Assembly (NCBI GenBank): GCA_025201375.1
Contig: JAIWZP010000008.1
Coordinates: 310,001 to 374,000, forward strand
Direction of reading: 5' to 3'
Origin: Gongronella butleri
Lineage: Eukaryota; Mucoromycota; Mucoromycetes; Mucorales; Cunninghamellaceae
DNA length: 64,000 nucleotides
The notes below the pieces were generated by a model. That model did no database searches and was not told where the DNA came from. It was given only the letters and a program-made list of their open reading frames with translations. Positions 25,658 through 37,710 of the stretch are shown in pieces. The translations under genes and the position numbers were made by a program. The first letter of the stretch is position 1; the number at the start of each line of letters is the position of its first letter.

Positions 25658-27789
25658 TTATACATCGCAGGTGACGGTGTCCTGATGGCCCGTGAACACC
25701 TTTTGCAAGCTGTAGAAGCTGCTGACGAACATGATGACGAGGCCAAAGATCAGGCAGCTCCAATGCGGCAATTTGCTCCAATGCCAGAGCGACCCTGTGG
25801 CCAGCTTGAGGTAGCAGAGAGGAGGCAGGATATAGGCCAGAGCAGTTGCCGAAAAAGCGCCAGTCAATTCGAGCAAGATACCGAGATTGCACGTCAGCAG
25901 CGACACGGTCAGGCCGATCAATGTCAAAATCGTCGTCAATGTAAAGTGTCGCTTCAAATCAAACGCTTTGGACGGCCAAAAGAAGGTCTCTAACACCTCG
26001 CGGCACACAAAGGTCTCCAATGGGATGGTCGTGAACATGTTCAAGCCGAATGCCAAGCGCGCAATGTTGATAAAGACATTGTCCGAAGGGAAATTGTTCA
26101 AAATGTTACCTAGAAACGAAAAAAACGACGAATTGAGTGGCCGCTCAAACGCGTAACCGCGTGTTTTTTTTTCTTTTATTACCCGCTGTCTTGTCCGTGA
26201 ACACCAAGTAGCCCGAGAGACCGAGGATCATGCAGGTGAGCAAGGCAATAGTCATGCTCCAGTGTGTAACTTGCGCAAAGCGATTGAGCGATGGCTGCTT
26301 TAGCGACCCAAAGATCAAGAAGCTGTTGTGGTGGCACACAAAGGCTGCGCGTAAAAAAAAAAAAAAGTGGTGCGGTCAGGCGGGCGCTATTTGAAAGCCA
26401 TTTTCCCTATTTTTTTTCGCTCTTTACCAAAGCTGATGACGGCAATGGCCTGGAACACCTCATTATTCGAAAAGTTGAATCGGATGGAGGGGTCGCCACG
26501 GAGCTCGAGTGCGGTCTTTGGGCCCTCGACGGCGACGCTGATGGTGATGAAGACGATGGCGGCGAGGGCGAGGGCGCTTGTCTTTGCGAGCTTTGAGATG
26601 TCGCGGTACAGGGACAGGGGGTATGAGACGAACAAGACGAAAAAGGCGATGCAAAGATTGCGGTCGCCAAAGATCCACAGCACGGGCGTCTGCTCAATGG
26701 ACGGGAAGAGCGATCGGATCACATGTGGGATCGTGTCACCAATGATGACACAATACGCACAAATCCCTACACAAAAGGTTTAGTCTCTTTTTTTTTCTTT
26801 TCTTTCTAGTTGTGCCATTTCCACTGGGGCTCCACGGCCATCCCACATCACACCGCGTCATGCTTTACCGCCAAATGCAAATGCAAATTGAAAAATGGAG
26901 ATGGCAATCAAGCCAGGGCGACCAAAGGCGAATTCTAGCAAATCCTGGTACGTGGTGCGGCTTGCCAGCTTGCCGTCAAAGATCAAAAGTCGGATTGTCC
27001 AATCTAAATTGCCAATTGAGATGAGCACGGCCATTTTTCTTTTTTTTCAATTTGATCTAATTGACTTACCAACGACCACGGTCAGCACTATCAACAAAAT
27101 GATGCCCATGCCAAAGCCCTAGTCGTTTCAAAAAAAATATATTTTTAAAAAAGGATGAGCCCCCTTTTTCTGCCTCTTTTTTTTTTTTTTTCGTTGCTCG
27201 ATCCTTACAGCTTCGCGCACGCTGTATGGGATGCCAATGATGCCTGCGCCAATAATGCTATTTGCCATGTTGAGCTATCAAAAAAAAAAAAAAAAGAAAA
27301 TGAGACACAAAGATGACATGTTTGGGACACACAAACACCCAACACACGACTTACAAAGCTGGCAAAGACGGTGCCACCTTCGGATGGCAATTTATACTTT
27401 GATTCTTGCTGGCTGTCGATGCTTGCATCGTCCAATTCGTCGTCATTGAGGTCGTCGTCGAGGAGCAACGCGCGGTGGTCGTGTGGGCGGAAGGGTGTAG
27501 TGACCTCAGAGTCGTCAATGTCCAATTGGGCATATTCTGTGGTGGCGGTATGCGAGTACGAGGGCGGCACGGCCGCGTCCGAGGCCGCTTGGCGGTCGTT
27601 TTGCAATTCGAGCGACGAGGCCTTGCTACCACCGGAGGGCTGGCTGCTGATGGAGGTCAACGTGGTAGATGAGGACCCTGTCAACTCGACGCTGCGTCGC
27701 CGTGTGGATGACGCCGCCGTAATATATGTGTCTGGCATATCCAGGTCTTCCTGCGAAAGTTCGAATAACAGCTTTTGTCGTTCGGCCAT
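25658..27789 (-). CDS. AVT/SLC38-type amino-acid transporter
   Basis: Exons 27355-27789, 27209-27274, 27070-27118, 26869-27003, 26428-26766, 26183-26344 and 25658-26109 give about 545 aa. A soluble acidic/Ser-rich N-terminus of about 145 residues precedes LNMANSIIGAGIIGIPYSVREAG, the hallmark first transmembrane segment of the amino-acid/auxin permease superfamily. About ten more hydrophobic segments follow (GGICAYCVIIGDTIPHV, VCHHNSFLIFGSL, RLAFGLNMFTTIPLETFVCR). The layout fits AVT-type vacuolar or SLC38 transporters that exchange neutral amino acids with protons. It could act at the vacuole or the plasma membrane; the sequence does not decide. Confidence 0.9.
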
Positions 27790-28597
27790 TCAAGAGCTTA
27801 AATATTGCCGGACACACCAACTAACAAATAAAACAAGGTGGGGGGAGAGGGGAGGGAACAGACGGAACGAAAGCGCGAGAGAAACGAGTGAGAACCGCCA
27901 CAAACGGAGCCGGAACAAAAAAAAAGAAAAAAAAGAGCTTTAAAACACAGAAACAGTAAAACGAGACACAACTAGATGAGCAACCTGGCTATACTCATAC
28001 AGTGGGTAGAGTGTGCAAAAGGACAGGGTGGAAAAAAAGGAACAAAAACGAGTCTATGAGCGAAAAAGAGTGCGAAACCAAGAATAAAAACGAACCTCGA
28101 GCTAAATTCTCAAAAAGCGGACGCCAATTCTTGTACTCTCTTTCTCTCCTTGGCCCCAGCTCTTTTTTTTTTGGTTCCCTCCTCCCTGTCGACGATCCGC
28201 TTTGCCATGCATCCGTAAACACAATGCTTTGCACGTGTTTTGAGCTCCAATGCGCCAATGGGGCGCCGTGCAAGGCTCAATTCGCTGACTTTTGCAGCGC
28301 GTCGTAAAACAGAAAAGTGAAAAAAAAAAGCGAAAAAAAGAATCAATGGGAGCGCGTGACGGAGCGCGGGCGTCGATTTTCTGTGTTTTTGCCTGCAAGG
28401 TCGATCAAAAGCAGAAAAATCTCGCTGCAATGTGTCACAAGAGTCCAAAAGCAAAGATCGCAGCAAAATTTGCCACGACGACAAACGGGGTGATCAGTGT
28501 ACTGCCAATGAAAATAGAAATGCATGCGCCTCCTCAAATCTGGGAATTTGGAGGTCAGCCAGCGGCCAATTTTATTCACATTTTCTTTGTTTTTTTG
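27790..28597. other. Gene-free stretch
   Basis: About 800 bp between the amino-acid transporter leader and the 3' end of the NVJ2-like gene. A-rich on the plus strand. ORFs up to 125 codons on the minus strand have no signal or domain support. Confidence 0.45.
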
Positions 28598-30373
28598 TCA
28601 TGATTTCACAATGGTGCCTGAAGGCAAGGCTGAGGAGAGCTTTCGATCCATGTAATGGCGCATCATTCGCGGTACGACCGTGTCTTTGCGTGTGTTTGTG
28701 GGACGTCGAGGCAAGGGTGGCGGCGACGGCGCTACTGGTGATGACGGGGAGGGTGATGGAGGTGTGGCGGCGCGTGGTGCTGGCGCTGGGTCGTCTTCGG
28801 CGTTGGAAACGGGCAAAATAGCATCGCGCAAGGCATCGGCAAAGATGCCGCCTGCGCCGTGTGAATCACAAAAGGGGATGTCCTCGAAATTGGGAACGAC
28901 AAGCCCGTTTGTGAGCCAATCTTTGATTTTTGCCTGGATCAGGTGCGACACGAGCGACCATTTGATCTGTTTGTCCATGACGACGGGCGTGACTTGCCAA
29001 TCCATCTCGGGCAACGCATCAAACGCGAACCAGACGCGATTTGAGGGTGGCGGCTTGATTTTGAAGACCATTTTTCCCGACAGATGCTTGAGTGTAACAG
29101 ATAAGAGCAATGGAATCGATGCCTGTTTGGGCCATCTAGACCTCGTTGTTGTTTGTGTGTCGTCTGCTGCTGCTGCTGCACTCAATGGGTCGTGATTACC
29201 CCATAAATAGTAAAGCTCCGTGCGGATCACGAGTGTGAAGGACGCGTCGTAGTGGATGTGCGCCTGCGCATGCCATTGACCATTGGCATCCAACGAAATA
29301 AGCCTTGGTTCCGTCAAACATGGAATTGAATCGCCCGCGTCAACGGATTGCACCTGAAATGGACGTAATCCAAACCGCTGTTGATGAGGCATCGTGTTGT
29401 CGTGTGGTGCATGCAATTCCGAGGCCACGGAAAGCCGATCCAGCTTGGTTTTGATCTTTTTCTCCCAGAATTCGCGCCAATCGTCCGTTTTGTACACACC
29501 CAGAAACACGCGACCAAGCAACGCGTTCCACCACTGCATTTCTCGGCGCGCCGCGTTGCCCTGGAGCAGGTATTGCAACTTTTCCATGGCGTGAGCGTCA
29601 AATGCATGCGCATTCGCAGCCAATTGCTGCTTGTCATCGCCCAAGAGTAATTGCGTGGCGGTAACCAGTGCCACGTACCAATCCTCCTTGTCAATGGGTC
29701 GTCGACATGTCAAATAGTACGTTTTGTGCGTCGTTTTTTCCTTTGGTGCGAGTCGGATGGCCGTGGATCGCCCGTACAGCTCCGACTCGGTCTTGCCGTT
29801 CGGGTATAGCGACAGGGTATAGTCGTGCATCGGTAAGATCACGTGACACGTACGCTGCTGCTCCGAGTCAAAGCAAAACAGCGTGCCATGGCGCAAAACC
29901 GCGTAATAAAGCACAGAAGCGCCACCCTGCGGCGCCAACGCGGCCGAATGGTGTCCATTGGTGCGCAACGACGCCGACGAAGACGCTGCCAATAGACTGT
30001 TCACGAGACTGGGCCGTCGTTTGCGTACCGAGCGTGTTTGATCTTTTTCGACCACTTGGTCATGCATTTTCGCGTCATTCGCGCCATTGTCGGCGGTTTT
30101 CTCATCGATGCAGGTATCACGCTTGCTGTTGGACTTGCGGATCCTCGTGGGCAGCCTGCTGTGCGCGTCATTGTCGTCGACCATCAGACGAATCCACCCT
30201 TTTTTATGTTGCTCGGCGTCCAATGGTTCCGATTCCGCGTCCGGGAACTGCGCACGAGGCGCCACGCGCATTTTCCGAGCAAACAGCACCCACCACACCA
30301 AAAACACAAGCGGCACAAACGTCAGCCCGCCCGCCACGTAAATGAATACAAATCTCGTTACCGTCAGCAACAT
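28598..30373 (-). CDS. NVJ2/TEX2-like SMP-domain lipid-transfer protein
   Basis: Intronless, 591 aa from ATG 30373 (the open frame extends a few codons upstream without an ATG). Residues about 8-32 are a single transmembrane anchor (FVFIYVAGGLTFVPLVFLVW). A PH-like domain spans about 154-245 (VLYYAVLRHGTLFCFDSE..KEDWYVALVTATQ). The SMP-like lipid-binding module spans about 275-505 (WWNALLGRVFLGVYKTDDW near its start, FAFDALPEMDWQVTPVV and LVPNFEDIPF near its end). The tail is Pro-rich. This order (TM, PH, SMP) is that of yeast Nvj2 and TEX2, which move ceramide or phospholipid at ER contact sites with vacuole or Golgi. It is the only long single-exon gene in the window. Confidence 0.85.
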   Translation of the reverse strand: MLLTVTRFVFIYVAGGLTFVPLVFLVWWVLFARKMRVAPRAQFPDAESEPLDAEQHKKGWIRLMVDDNDAHSRLPTRIRKSNSKRDTCIDEKTADNGANDAKMHDQVVEKDQTRSVRKRRPSLVNSLLAASSSASLRTNGHHSAALAPQGGASVLYYAVLRHGTLFCFDSEQQRTCHVILPMHDYTLSLYPNGKTESELYGRSTAIRLAPKEKTTHKTYYLTCRRPIDKEDWYVALVTATQLLLGDDKQQLAANAHAFDAHAMEKLQYLLQGNAARREMQWWNALLGRVFLGVYKTDDWREFWEKKIKTKLDRLSVASELHAPHDNTMPHQQRFGLRPFQVQSVDAGDSIPCLTEPRLISLDANGQWHAQAHIHYDASFTLVIRTELYYLWGNHDPLSAAAAADDTQTTTRSRWPKQASIPLLLSVTLKHLSGKMVFKIKPPPSNRVWFAFDALPEMDWQVTPVVMDKQIKWSLVSHLIQAKIKDWLTNGLVVPNFEDIPFCDSHGAGGIFADALRDAILPVSNAEDDPAPAPRAATPPSPSPSSPVAPSPPPLPRRPTNTRKDTVVPRMMRHYMDRKLSSALPSGTIVKS

Positions 30374-31038
30374 CAATACATAATACAAGTTGAAAAAAAA
30401 AGATAAAAAAAGGAAGAAAAATGCAAAACGCGTTTTTAAGAAATAGGAAAAGGGCGAGGGAAATGTGGGACGGAAGCCAGTGACACGAGAAAGAAATGAA
30501 AAAAAAAATCAAAAATCAAGCAAGAATAACAATGGCCCCCCTTTCCCCCCCCCCACCCCGCTCCCCTGTCTCCTTTTTTTCCACCAGGAATTTTTTTTCG
30601 CAAGCAGACAAAACTTCAATCACTTTGTTTTCGCGCTAACAAACCAAATTTTGGGGCTGCAGTGTACCGTGGATCGCGTCGCATCAATCCCCGCGCAGCA
30701 ACACTGATTTGTTCTATTTTTTCTACTTTTTTCTTTTTTTGTCGACAGGTAGCCGGCTTATAGTAATGAATGGCCACGCAAATGGGCATTGACTCATGAT
30801 GCGCATCAATAAGCATCAGTAGATCGCTTGCGACGGACAAAGAAATGGTGATGTTCGCCTTTTACCCCACTGTTTTTTCCATCTGTTTGTTTGTCCTGAT
30901 TTTTTTACGCCTTTACCATGACATAATATCGCCTGGTGCAGCTACGACCCTGTGCAACGATGATCTCTATCGTCCAGTGCTATCCTGTTTCTTCAACAAT
31001 AATAAAAACATGGATTTAATCTTAATAATATACACAAT
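30374..31038. other. Gene-free stretch
   Basis: 665 bp holding the leader of the NVJ2-like gene, C-runs near 30548 and AT-rich DNA (AATAATAAAAAC) near 31000. No ORF or RNA gene recognised. Confidence 0.5.
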
Positions 31039-32491
31039 TTAGAGCTTGGGGCTGTGGGGGCGCTCGTTGATCTTGATCACCAGCTTGCCAAATTGCTGAC
31101 CATTGCTACAAAAGAAAAGAAAAAAAAAGGCGTCAATTTCCCATGTTGGTTTGCCTCTTTTTGTGCCTCATCGCCATTTTTACTTCATGGTGTCGATGGC
31201 CTCGCGGATGGTGTCGTTGGTCAACTGGTCCCAGACATGTGACACGACGGGGCGGATCTTGTGCTTTTCGACGAACGCGACCATTTTCTTGAATTCGAGA
31301 CGCGAGCCCATTGTCGAGCCGCGAACGTCGATGTGTTTGATCACATGGGCCATCGAGTAGTTGACGCCTGGACCACCCGCCGTCTGACCATACCTGCAAT
31401 TATAAAAAGAGAGGGCGTCAATCGCGCTCTTTTTACCTTTTTTTTTTTAAAAATTTGGCTTACTGGGCAATGATGCCTCCCGGCATCATGACACGTGCGT
31501 ATTGTGCAAAAAGGGGACCGCCCGCGCCATCAATGACCGCCGCAATGGACGCGTCACCGAGCATCGTCTTGAGATCCTTGAGACAGTTCTCTAAATGTGT
31601 GAAAAAAAAAGAGTGAGCAAGGGGCCAAATTTGACGCGTATTTCTCAAAAGCACGTACTGTCCTTGTAGTTAACGCCGCCCTTGGCGCCGAGTTTGACAG
31701 CCTGGTCAATCTTTTGCTGGCTGGACGACGTGACATATACGTGAGCGCCTGCAGCGACCGCAAATTGGAGTGCAAACAACGCGACACCGCCGCCAATGCC
31801 CGTGATAAGCACGTGGTCGCCTGCCTTGACGAGCGCCTTGGTGAACAACGCGCGGTACGCGGTCAGGCCCGCAAGAGGCAGTGCCGCAGCCTCCTCGGTT
31901 GTCAAATGAGCAGGGCACTTTACCAATTCCGCCGTGTCCACAGGCACCGTGTCTGTGAGCAAGCCTTGTTATCAATAAAAAAAAATACAAAAAAAAAAGG
32001 TAAATTGTGCGCCCCCCTGTCTCCAATTGTCGCCAATTCGTTTCTTTTCAGTACCAATGACTGGAAGCATGCCGAGGATGATGTAAGGGCCCTCGGGGCC
32101 GCGCTCGTCCTTTTCCCAGCCGACACCAGGATTGATCAAGACACGCTCGCCCTTTTGGAACGACCCGTCTTTGGCTTCCTGCACAATGCCAACGCCGTCC
32201 GAACCAATGACGGATCCAGGTACAATCCCAGGATATTGGCCCTTGAGAATCCAAACGTCACTAAATTCATCCAAAAAAGAACAAAAAAAGTCAGGTGAGT
32301 GGCGCGCCAAGCCCATACCGTGTTCTTGGGCCACTTTTCGTTCTTATTTACCGGTGGTTCAACGCGCTTGCTTGAATGCTGACGATGGCCTGGCCCTGAG
32401 CAGCCTCGGGCTTGGCTTGCTCCTTGACCTCAAGGCCGTATTTGAATGTCGTGCCCTCAAAAGGCTTTTCAGTAAGAATAACAGACACCAT
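31039..32491 (-). CDS. MDR-superfamily quinone oxidoreductase / alcohol dehydrogenase-like enzyme
   Basis: Exons 32352-32491, 32055-32260, 31659-31952, 31464-31590, 31184-31393 and 31039-31105 give about 347 aa. The GroES-like part has ASALNHRDVWILKGQYPG and GSVIGSDGVGIV (residues about 42-75). The Rossmann part has LTAYRALFTKALVKAGDHVL then ITGIGGGVALFALQFA, the NAD(P)H loop. The last, 67-nt exon gives NGQQFGKLVIKINERPHS. The usual catalytic zinc-ligand cysteine of classical ADHs is not evident, which favours a zinc-independent NADPH:quinone oxidoreductase role. Substrate unknown, probably cytosolic. Confidence 0.88.
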
Positions 32492-33378
32492 GGCAACAAA
32501 AGCAAATGACGCTAGTAAAAAGAAAAAAGAAAAAAAAGAGGGGGAGAAGAAATCGATGACAAATCGCCTTTTGTAGCTTTTTGGCCCCAAATACGCCTTC
32601 TTTGTCAGCCAATCCCCACGCGACCCCCACACTTTTTCATGCAAGATAGCGCCGAAAATGTATGCAGATTTCGGCTAAACTTTTATTATTGCCAAGACGC
32701 GATGAGAGTCAGAAAAAGCGAAAAAAGAAACACGGGCTAATGAAAACAACGTTTTAGGCGTTGCATTGATGTCGATAATGCTGTTGACTCGAGGAAAAAG
32801 CGTAGATCGCGTTTGAACCGTGCGTCGCGCTTAAAAGCAAGACCGAGCGATGCAAGATTGGTCATCATGACCATATTTTACGGGTGGCCGGAAAATTGTT
32901 GTTGCATGTCGCGCAATTGCCATCTCTTTTGTCGTGTGCAATGTGGATAGTGCCACGTCCACAATGCCACGTCCACAATGAGAAAAAAAACTAGATTGAC
33001 CAATCCAATGCCGAGAAAAGTGACATGATGAAAAAAAACGTCGATTGATCCCAAAAGCGCGACAAGACGCGCTATTGAGGCGCGCATGCACCCACTCTAG
33101 AAAGTAGGTATCTCATTTTACCCCTTTGGTGATTTCTGCATGTTGTGCTGGAGCAGTGCAAAAGGCAAAAATTAAAAATAAAACGCGAAATCCTGATATA
33201 TTTGCTACAAATCAATTTGTTGCGACACGGATCTGCATTGCTGATGGATGCCATTCCCCCCGTTGAATACATTTCTAGCCAATTCTATCATATACAGATG
33301 ATTTATTATAGAATAGGGTTCATGAAGAATGCAATACAAAAGAAAAAGAAGGTATACAGAGACTGATTTAGCGTCAAA
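32492..33378. other. Gene-free stretch
   Basis: About 890 bp. Contains a direct doublet of AATGCCACGTCCAC near 32945-32975 and AT-rich DNA near 33290. Short ORFs lack support. Confidence 0.45.
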
Positions 33379-35378
33379 TCAAATGTCAAAGCGGAAATCG
33401 AGGCGATCTGAGCCAAGGTGTTTGGTGGTGGCGAGGTAGTCTTCCTTTTGAGCATCGGTCATCGCGTTCCACTTGCGCTCACGCAGCATATTGGTGATCT
33501 TGTATCTAAAGTGCTGGAATACAAGCATCGAGCCCGTGAACGTCTGCAGAGCAAACAAGATCCAATTGCCACGATGATACCGTGGCGCGTCGTCCGTGCG
33601 GTAGATCTGCGAACCGGGCACCGCGCAAATATTACCAAAGCCTTTACAAAAAAAAAAAAATAAGCCCGCCTTGTCAACTCGCGTTAATTGACCGTGTCTT
33701 ACCAATGGCAGCACCTAAAGCGAGCGTGCGCTTGCCAATGGGAGCCAAATTGCTCGACATCCAGGCAATGTGCATCTAAAACGAAAAAGAAATGTCAATA
33801 CATGGCTCTATTTTAAACGCGTCTTTTTGATCAATTACGCCGTGGAAAATGGGTGTCGCTGCTGTGAATAGGATGGCGGCGTAGAGCTGCCATCGTGAGG
33901 CGGATTCAGGCAGCAATTCCATGGCAAGGAGGCCGCACATGGACCAAAACATCTCGAATGCGGCAAAAAGGCCCATGTAACCGTATTTCTCGGCAATGTG
34001 TGCAATGAAAATGGAGACCGACAGATTGATGAGATAGGCAGGTGCTGCGAGCAAATTGGCGTCGACGACCGAGAAGCCCGAGCCTTTGATGACGGTGGGC
34101 AAATAAGTCCAGATGGGCGTCAAAAAGATGAGACCCGTGAAAGAAATGATCAAATGCGTCCACATTTTCGTATCGACCACCGATATTTTCACGTCGGCCC
34201 ATGTCACATGCTTGGCCTGGTCTTTTTTTGTAAGGTCGTCACGCACCAGGCGCGTCACGGCAATCTTGCGCTCGCGCTCCGTGAACCATCCGCGACGCCA
34301 CAATGGCGTTTTTGTGTTTCCCGGTGATTCCACAAGGTAAAACGCCGCGATAAATGCAACAACGTGTGTAAACACACCATCAATCAAAAACAGCCATTCC
34401 CAGCCATACAGACCTAGAAAATAAAATCCATTTGCGTTGTGTTTAGATCGATTTTCATAGTTTTTTTTTTTTTTTTTGTTTTCATGTGCGCCTTACCGCC
34501 GACGCCCGCCAGACGGAAGATGCCTGCAGAGATGAGACCCGAGACGGCGCCACTGAACGATTGAGCCGCCCAAAACCACGCGAGACGCGGCCCGAGCTCG
34601 CGATTTGTGTAAAATCCGCTGAGATAAACGAGACACGAGGGAATGCTAAGCAACAATGAAGCAATTGAGCAACAGAGCCACGTTGAAACGCACGTTTTGC
34701 TTACAATCCACCTTCTGTCAGCGCTGTAAATGCGCGCACCGCCATGAAAGACGAATAATCCTGCCGTAAAAATAAAAAAAAAAGGGTGTGGGGCACGGTA
34801 AGTGACTGGGTCCCGGGCACGAATTGCCCTGCGCCGCTTCTTTGCGCGCCTATCATATTTACATGAGTAAAGACGTGGCACCACGTGCAGATGGCCCAGC
34901 TCGTCATGATAATCGGAATCCACCGATGTGCGCCAATGCGCTTAACAATGATATTGTTTGGGAGTGTTGCCACCGAGAAGAGGACGGCATGCATCGTAAT
35001 ACTCGTGTTCACATCATTGTTGGTGATGCCAAGATTCATGGCAAGGTTGTCCGAAATAGCATTGGCTGAGAAAAGAATAAAAAAGAGCCCTTGAGCTCTT
35101 GGTCTCTCTCTTTCTTTTTTTTCTTTCTTACAGAGATTGCTACGATCCATGTTGAGCACGAGGTTCATGAGCATGCAAAAGGACAAGAGGCGCAAATCGA
35201 TCTTCCTTTTAACGCGCGCTTCTTCCTGCGGCGTCCATTCAAGATGTGGATCATAGTCATCGGGCATGTCGCCCTCGACATCCGTCGGCGGCTGTGTCCA
35301 CGACGACTCCTTGGTGTCGACGCTCTTCTTGTCATCCAACGCGGTGACGTCGCGCTTTTTTTCGTCGTAAACAGACAT
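33379..35378 (-). CDS. MFS transporter, Dal5/allantoate permease (ACS) family, copy 1
   Basis: Exons 35132-35378, 34863-35065, 34705-34760, 34497-34645, 33839-34413, 33703-33775 and 33379-33641 give about 521 aa. A cytosolic acidic N-terminus leads to MNLVLNMDRSNLSNAISDN, the anion:cation symporter motif. Next are HRWIPIIMTSWAICTWCHVF, GGFIPSCLVYLSGFYTNREL and GWFTERERKIAVTRLVRDD in the central loop. The C-terminal PGSQIYRTDDAPRYHRGNW motif is typical of the Dal5/Tna1/biotin-permease family. Substrate cannot be read from sequence (allantoate, nicotinate, vitamin or organic anion). It is a paralogue of the gene at 38960-41081. Confidence 0.93.
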
Positions 35379-35442
35379 GAATGCTTCCAGAAAATAGGCA
35401 ACCAGAAAAAAAGAAAAAAAACAAAGAGGATAAACGCGTCTC

Positions 35443-35452
35443 TTTTTTATAG
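35443..35452 (-). promoter_or_regulatory. TATA box of MFS copy 1
   Basis: CTATAAAAAA on the minus strand about 70 bp upstream of ATG 35378. Both MFS genes and the CYSTM gene have such a box at similar distance. Confidence 0.5.
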
Positions 35453-36074
35453 AGATGGATGATGGGGCGCGCAATCACGTCTTTATCGCGGCGGTCTGCG
35501 CGTGATGGCGCCATCGCACGCGCTTGCCCGTGCGGTGGGGGGAAAAATACCATCATGTGTGGGGTTTTCAATTAATTTTATCTATGTTTGACGTGATAGC
35601 CACGCATGTACTGTCTATAATCAGGGCTTCAACCATGAAAAAGCAGGGGCAGGGGCGGAGGCAAAGGCACAATTGCGCGATAGTTGCGTGAGGATGATAA
35701 AATCAAGACAAGATATGATACCATAACCTTTTTGTCCTACCTTGCACAACTCAGCTGGCATGATCTTTCTTTTGATTGGCTGAGCGCGCACTCATCCAGA
35801 AAGCTGGTCCAAACCAAGCAACGCAATGGCCAATGGCAGCTCAGGTACGCCAAAAATGCTCATTTCGCATTTTCTGTCCCTCAAAAACCCGTCAACGGGC
35901 TGCATCAACCGCACGCGATTCCTTAGGCTTCGGCTTGGGCACATGTTGTGCAGAAGAAAAAGAGAGATTACTTGGGTAGCATTGGAGAAATCTGCAATTG
36001 GAGCATTTTATCGCAGATTGAATTGTTTGTCGACAAATTCGCAACGAGCACCAGCATCCACTCCTTGAAACTAC

Positions 36075-37010
36075 AATTCCACGCTTTCTCGTTCGAATGA
36101 GCCCACCCTTGCGACTTTACAATCGCTCGATGGCGCGCAAGGACCATTTTTGAAAATCCTGGATTTGACTAGGGGTACAGTCGATCCTCGGAAAATCGAC
36201 AAATGTAGGTTTGCAGATCGCCACGCCATTCACCCATATGGCAAAGTCACGCCAATAACCGATAGAAAGGGCATAAAAACACGGGGTCCATTGACCGGTT
36301 TTCGCGTAAAACGAGAAAAGCTGCGATTTTTCACCTCCAGTCAAACTTGACGAGTATTGGCCGCAGTGCCTTGGAAGTCGTATCGTCAGAAAGAGCATGG
36401 CGCGCTGCGCACGTTGCCATTGGTGATCTATAAAACAATGATTTTCTTCGGTATGTTTGACGCGGTTTCAATACCATAAAGACTTTTCGACGCGTGATAA
36501 ACCGCGTCAAGCGTTGATTTCTACAGTACGCGCCTGTTTCTAATGAATTTATGCACCTGGCGTCTCTCTTGCTAGTGGACGCGTCAGTGCGGCTCCATGG
36601 GTGCATTCTTCCCATGCAATTCGCCGTTGAAAATAAATCTCAAATCACGAATTGCTTGTCAACGAACAGATCGATCACGCTCTTTTTTGGCATTTCTCGT
36701 GGTTTCTCTGTTCCTTTTCCCTGGTGTATAAGTTTGGCAAGGTTCTGAGAACCCAAGTTTCAATTTTTTTCTTGGAGCGCTCAACACGACTAAATTTTGA
36801 TTTGCGTGTAGCGCGTTCCCAAGGGGTTTTTGGCCGCTGCAAGTCGCACCCTACTAGGGTTTCTTGCTGTCCGTTTTATGTCACTGTACTTTTGACGGTG
36901 ATGCAGTGTCTGGTTCACAAAGTAACAATATGTCTGACTGCTAAAATAGCTGTTTATGAATTAGTTCCTGAGAAACTTGTCGAATTTTCTAAAACTTGAA
37001 AGAGCTAATG
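36075..37010. repeat. Dispersed repeat family D, copy 1
   Basis: About 930 bp matching 48148-49070 in the same orientation. Shared phrases include GGGGTACAGTCGA, CAGATCGCCACGCCATTCA, CGACGCGTGATAAACCGCG, TTGCTAGTGGACGCGTCAG and GCTAAATTTTGATTTGC-like blocks. A fragment (GGGGTACAGTC..CGCCGTTCACCCA) recurs near 58655. No ORF is conserved between copies, so it looks non-coding or a long-dead element. The flanks 35379-36074 and 37011-37710 hold no supported gene. Confidence 0.8.
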
Positions 37011-37710
37011 GTCAACCCAAGCTCTCCACGATTCTTAAAGGGCATCCTGTCTTTTTGATTAGTGCAGTCCTGCGCTACGCACTGTGATTTTAGCCAAAAT
37101 GCATTTTTCACGAGCGTCTGCCTGTGAACCTTTTCTAAAAACACCTTCAATTCGTACCTGAGTGATGGATGGCGCCAACAGGAGAGGCGACAATGTGGTA
37201 AAACATAATGCGAACATTCGTCTTCCAAAAAATGAAAATCGTGCAAAAAAAAAAAGGAAATATTATGACATTCTCACACATCCTCTCGTCGCAGATAGCC
37301 CGGCCTGTCATGGGACGCGCAAAGTCGACGCGCAATAACAAGAGGAGTGGTTACGTGGAGATTGCCCTCAAAATGTGGGCGAAAAGGCGAAAAAAAGTGA
37401 AATGCTGCATTTTGGCATTGATGTTTGCTTTTAATTGTTGAAACAAAGAAGCTGACTGGGTGTTTACTTCTTATTGGCCACCATGCACGCTTTCCACTGC
37501 CTTCCTGGCCCCGAGGAATCGTGTAAATCATGCAGTTTCATGCACACGCAGCAAAGGTCGCCCTTTTGCCGGGCCCCTGAGCCCCGGCTGTGGCTTGGAT
37601 TGAAAGTCCGCTGGGCTGGCTGTCATTTTTTGGTATCCCATCTTGAATTGGGTGCCCTTGCATCCCGACTTTTTTTTTTTCTTTTTTCTTTATTTTTATT
37701 ATTGTCTGCT

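Noticed and set aside
28102..28484. Overlapping minus-strand ORFs of 98-124 codons
   Set aside because: Frames conflict with each other, are low complexity (KKKR, FFF) and have no splice or family support.
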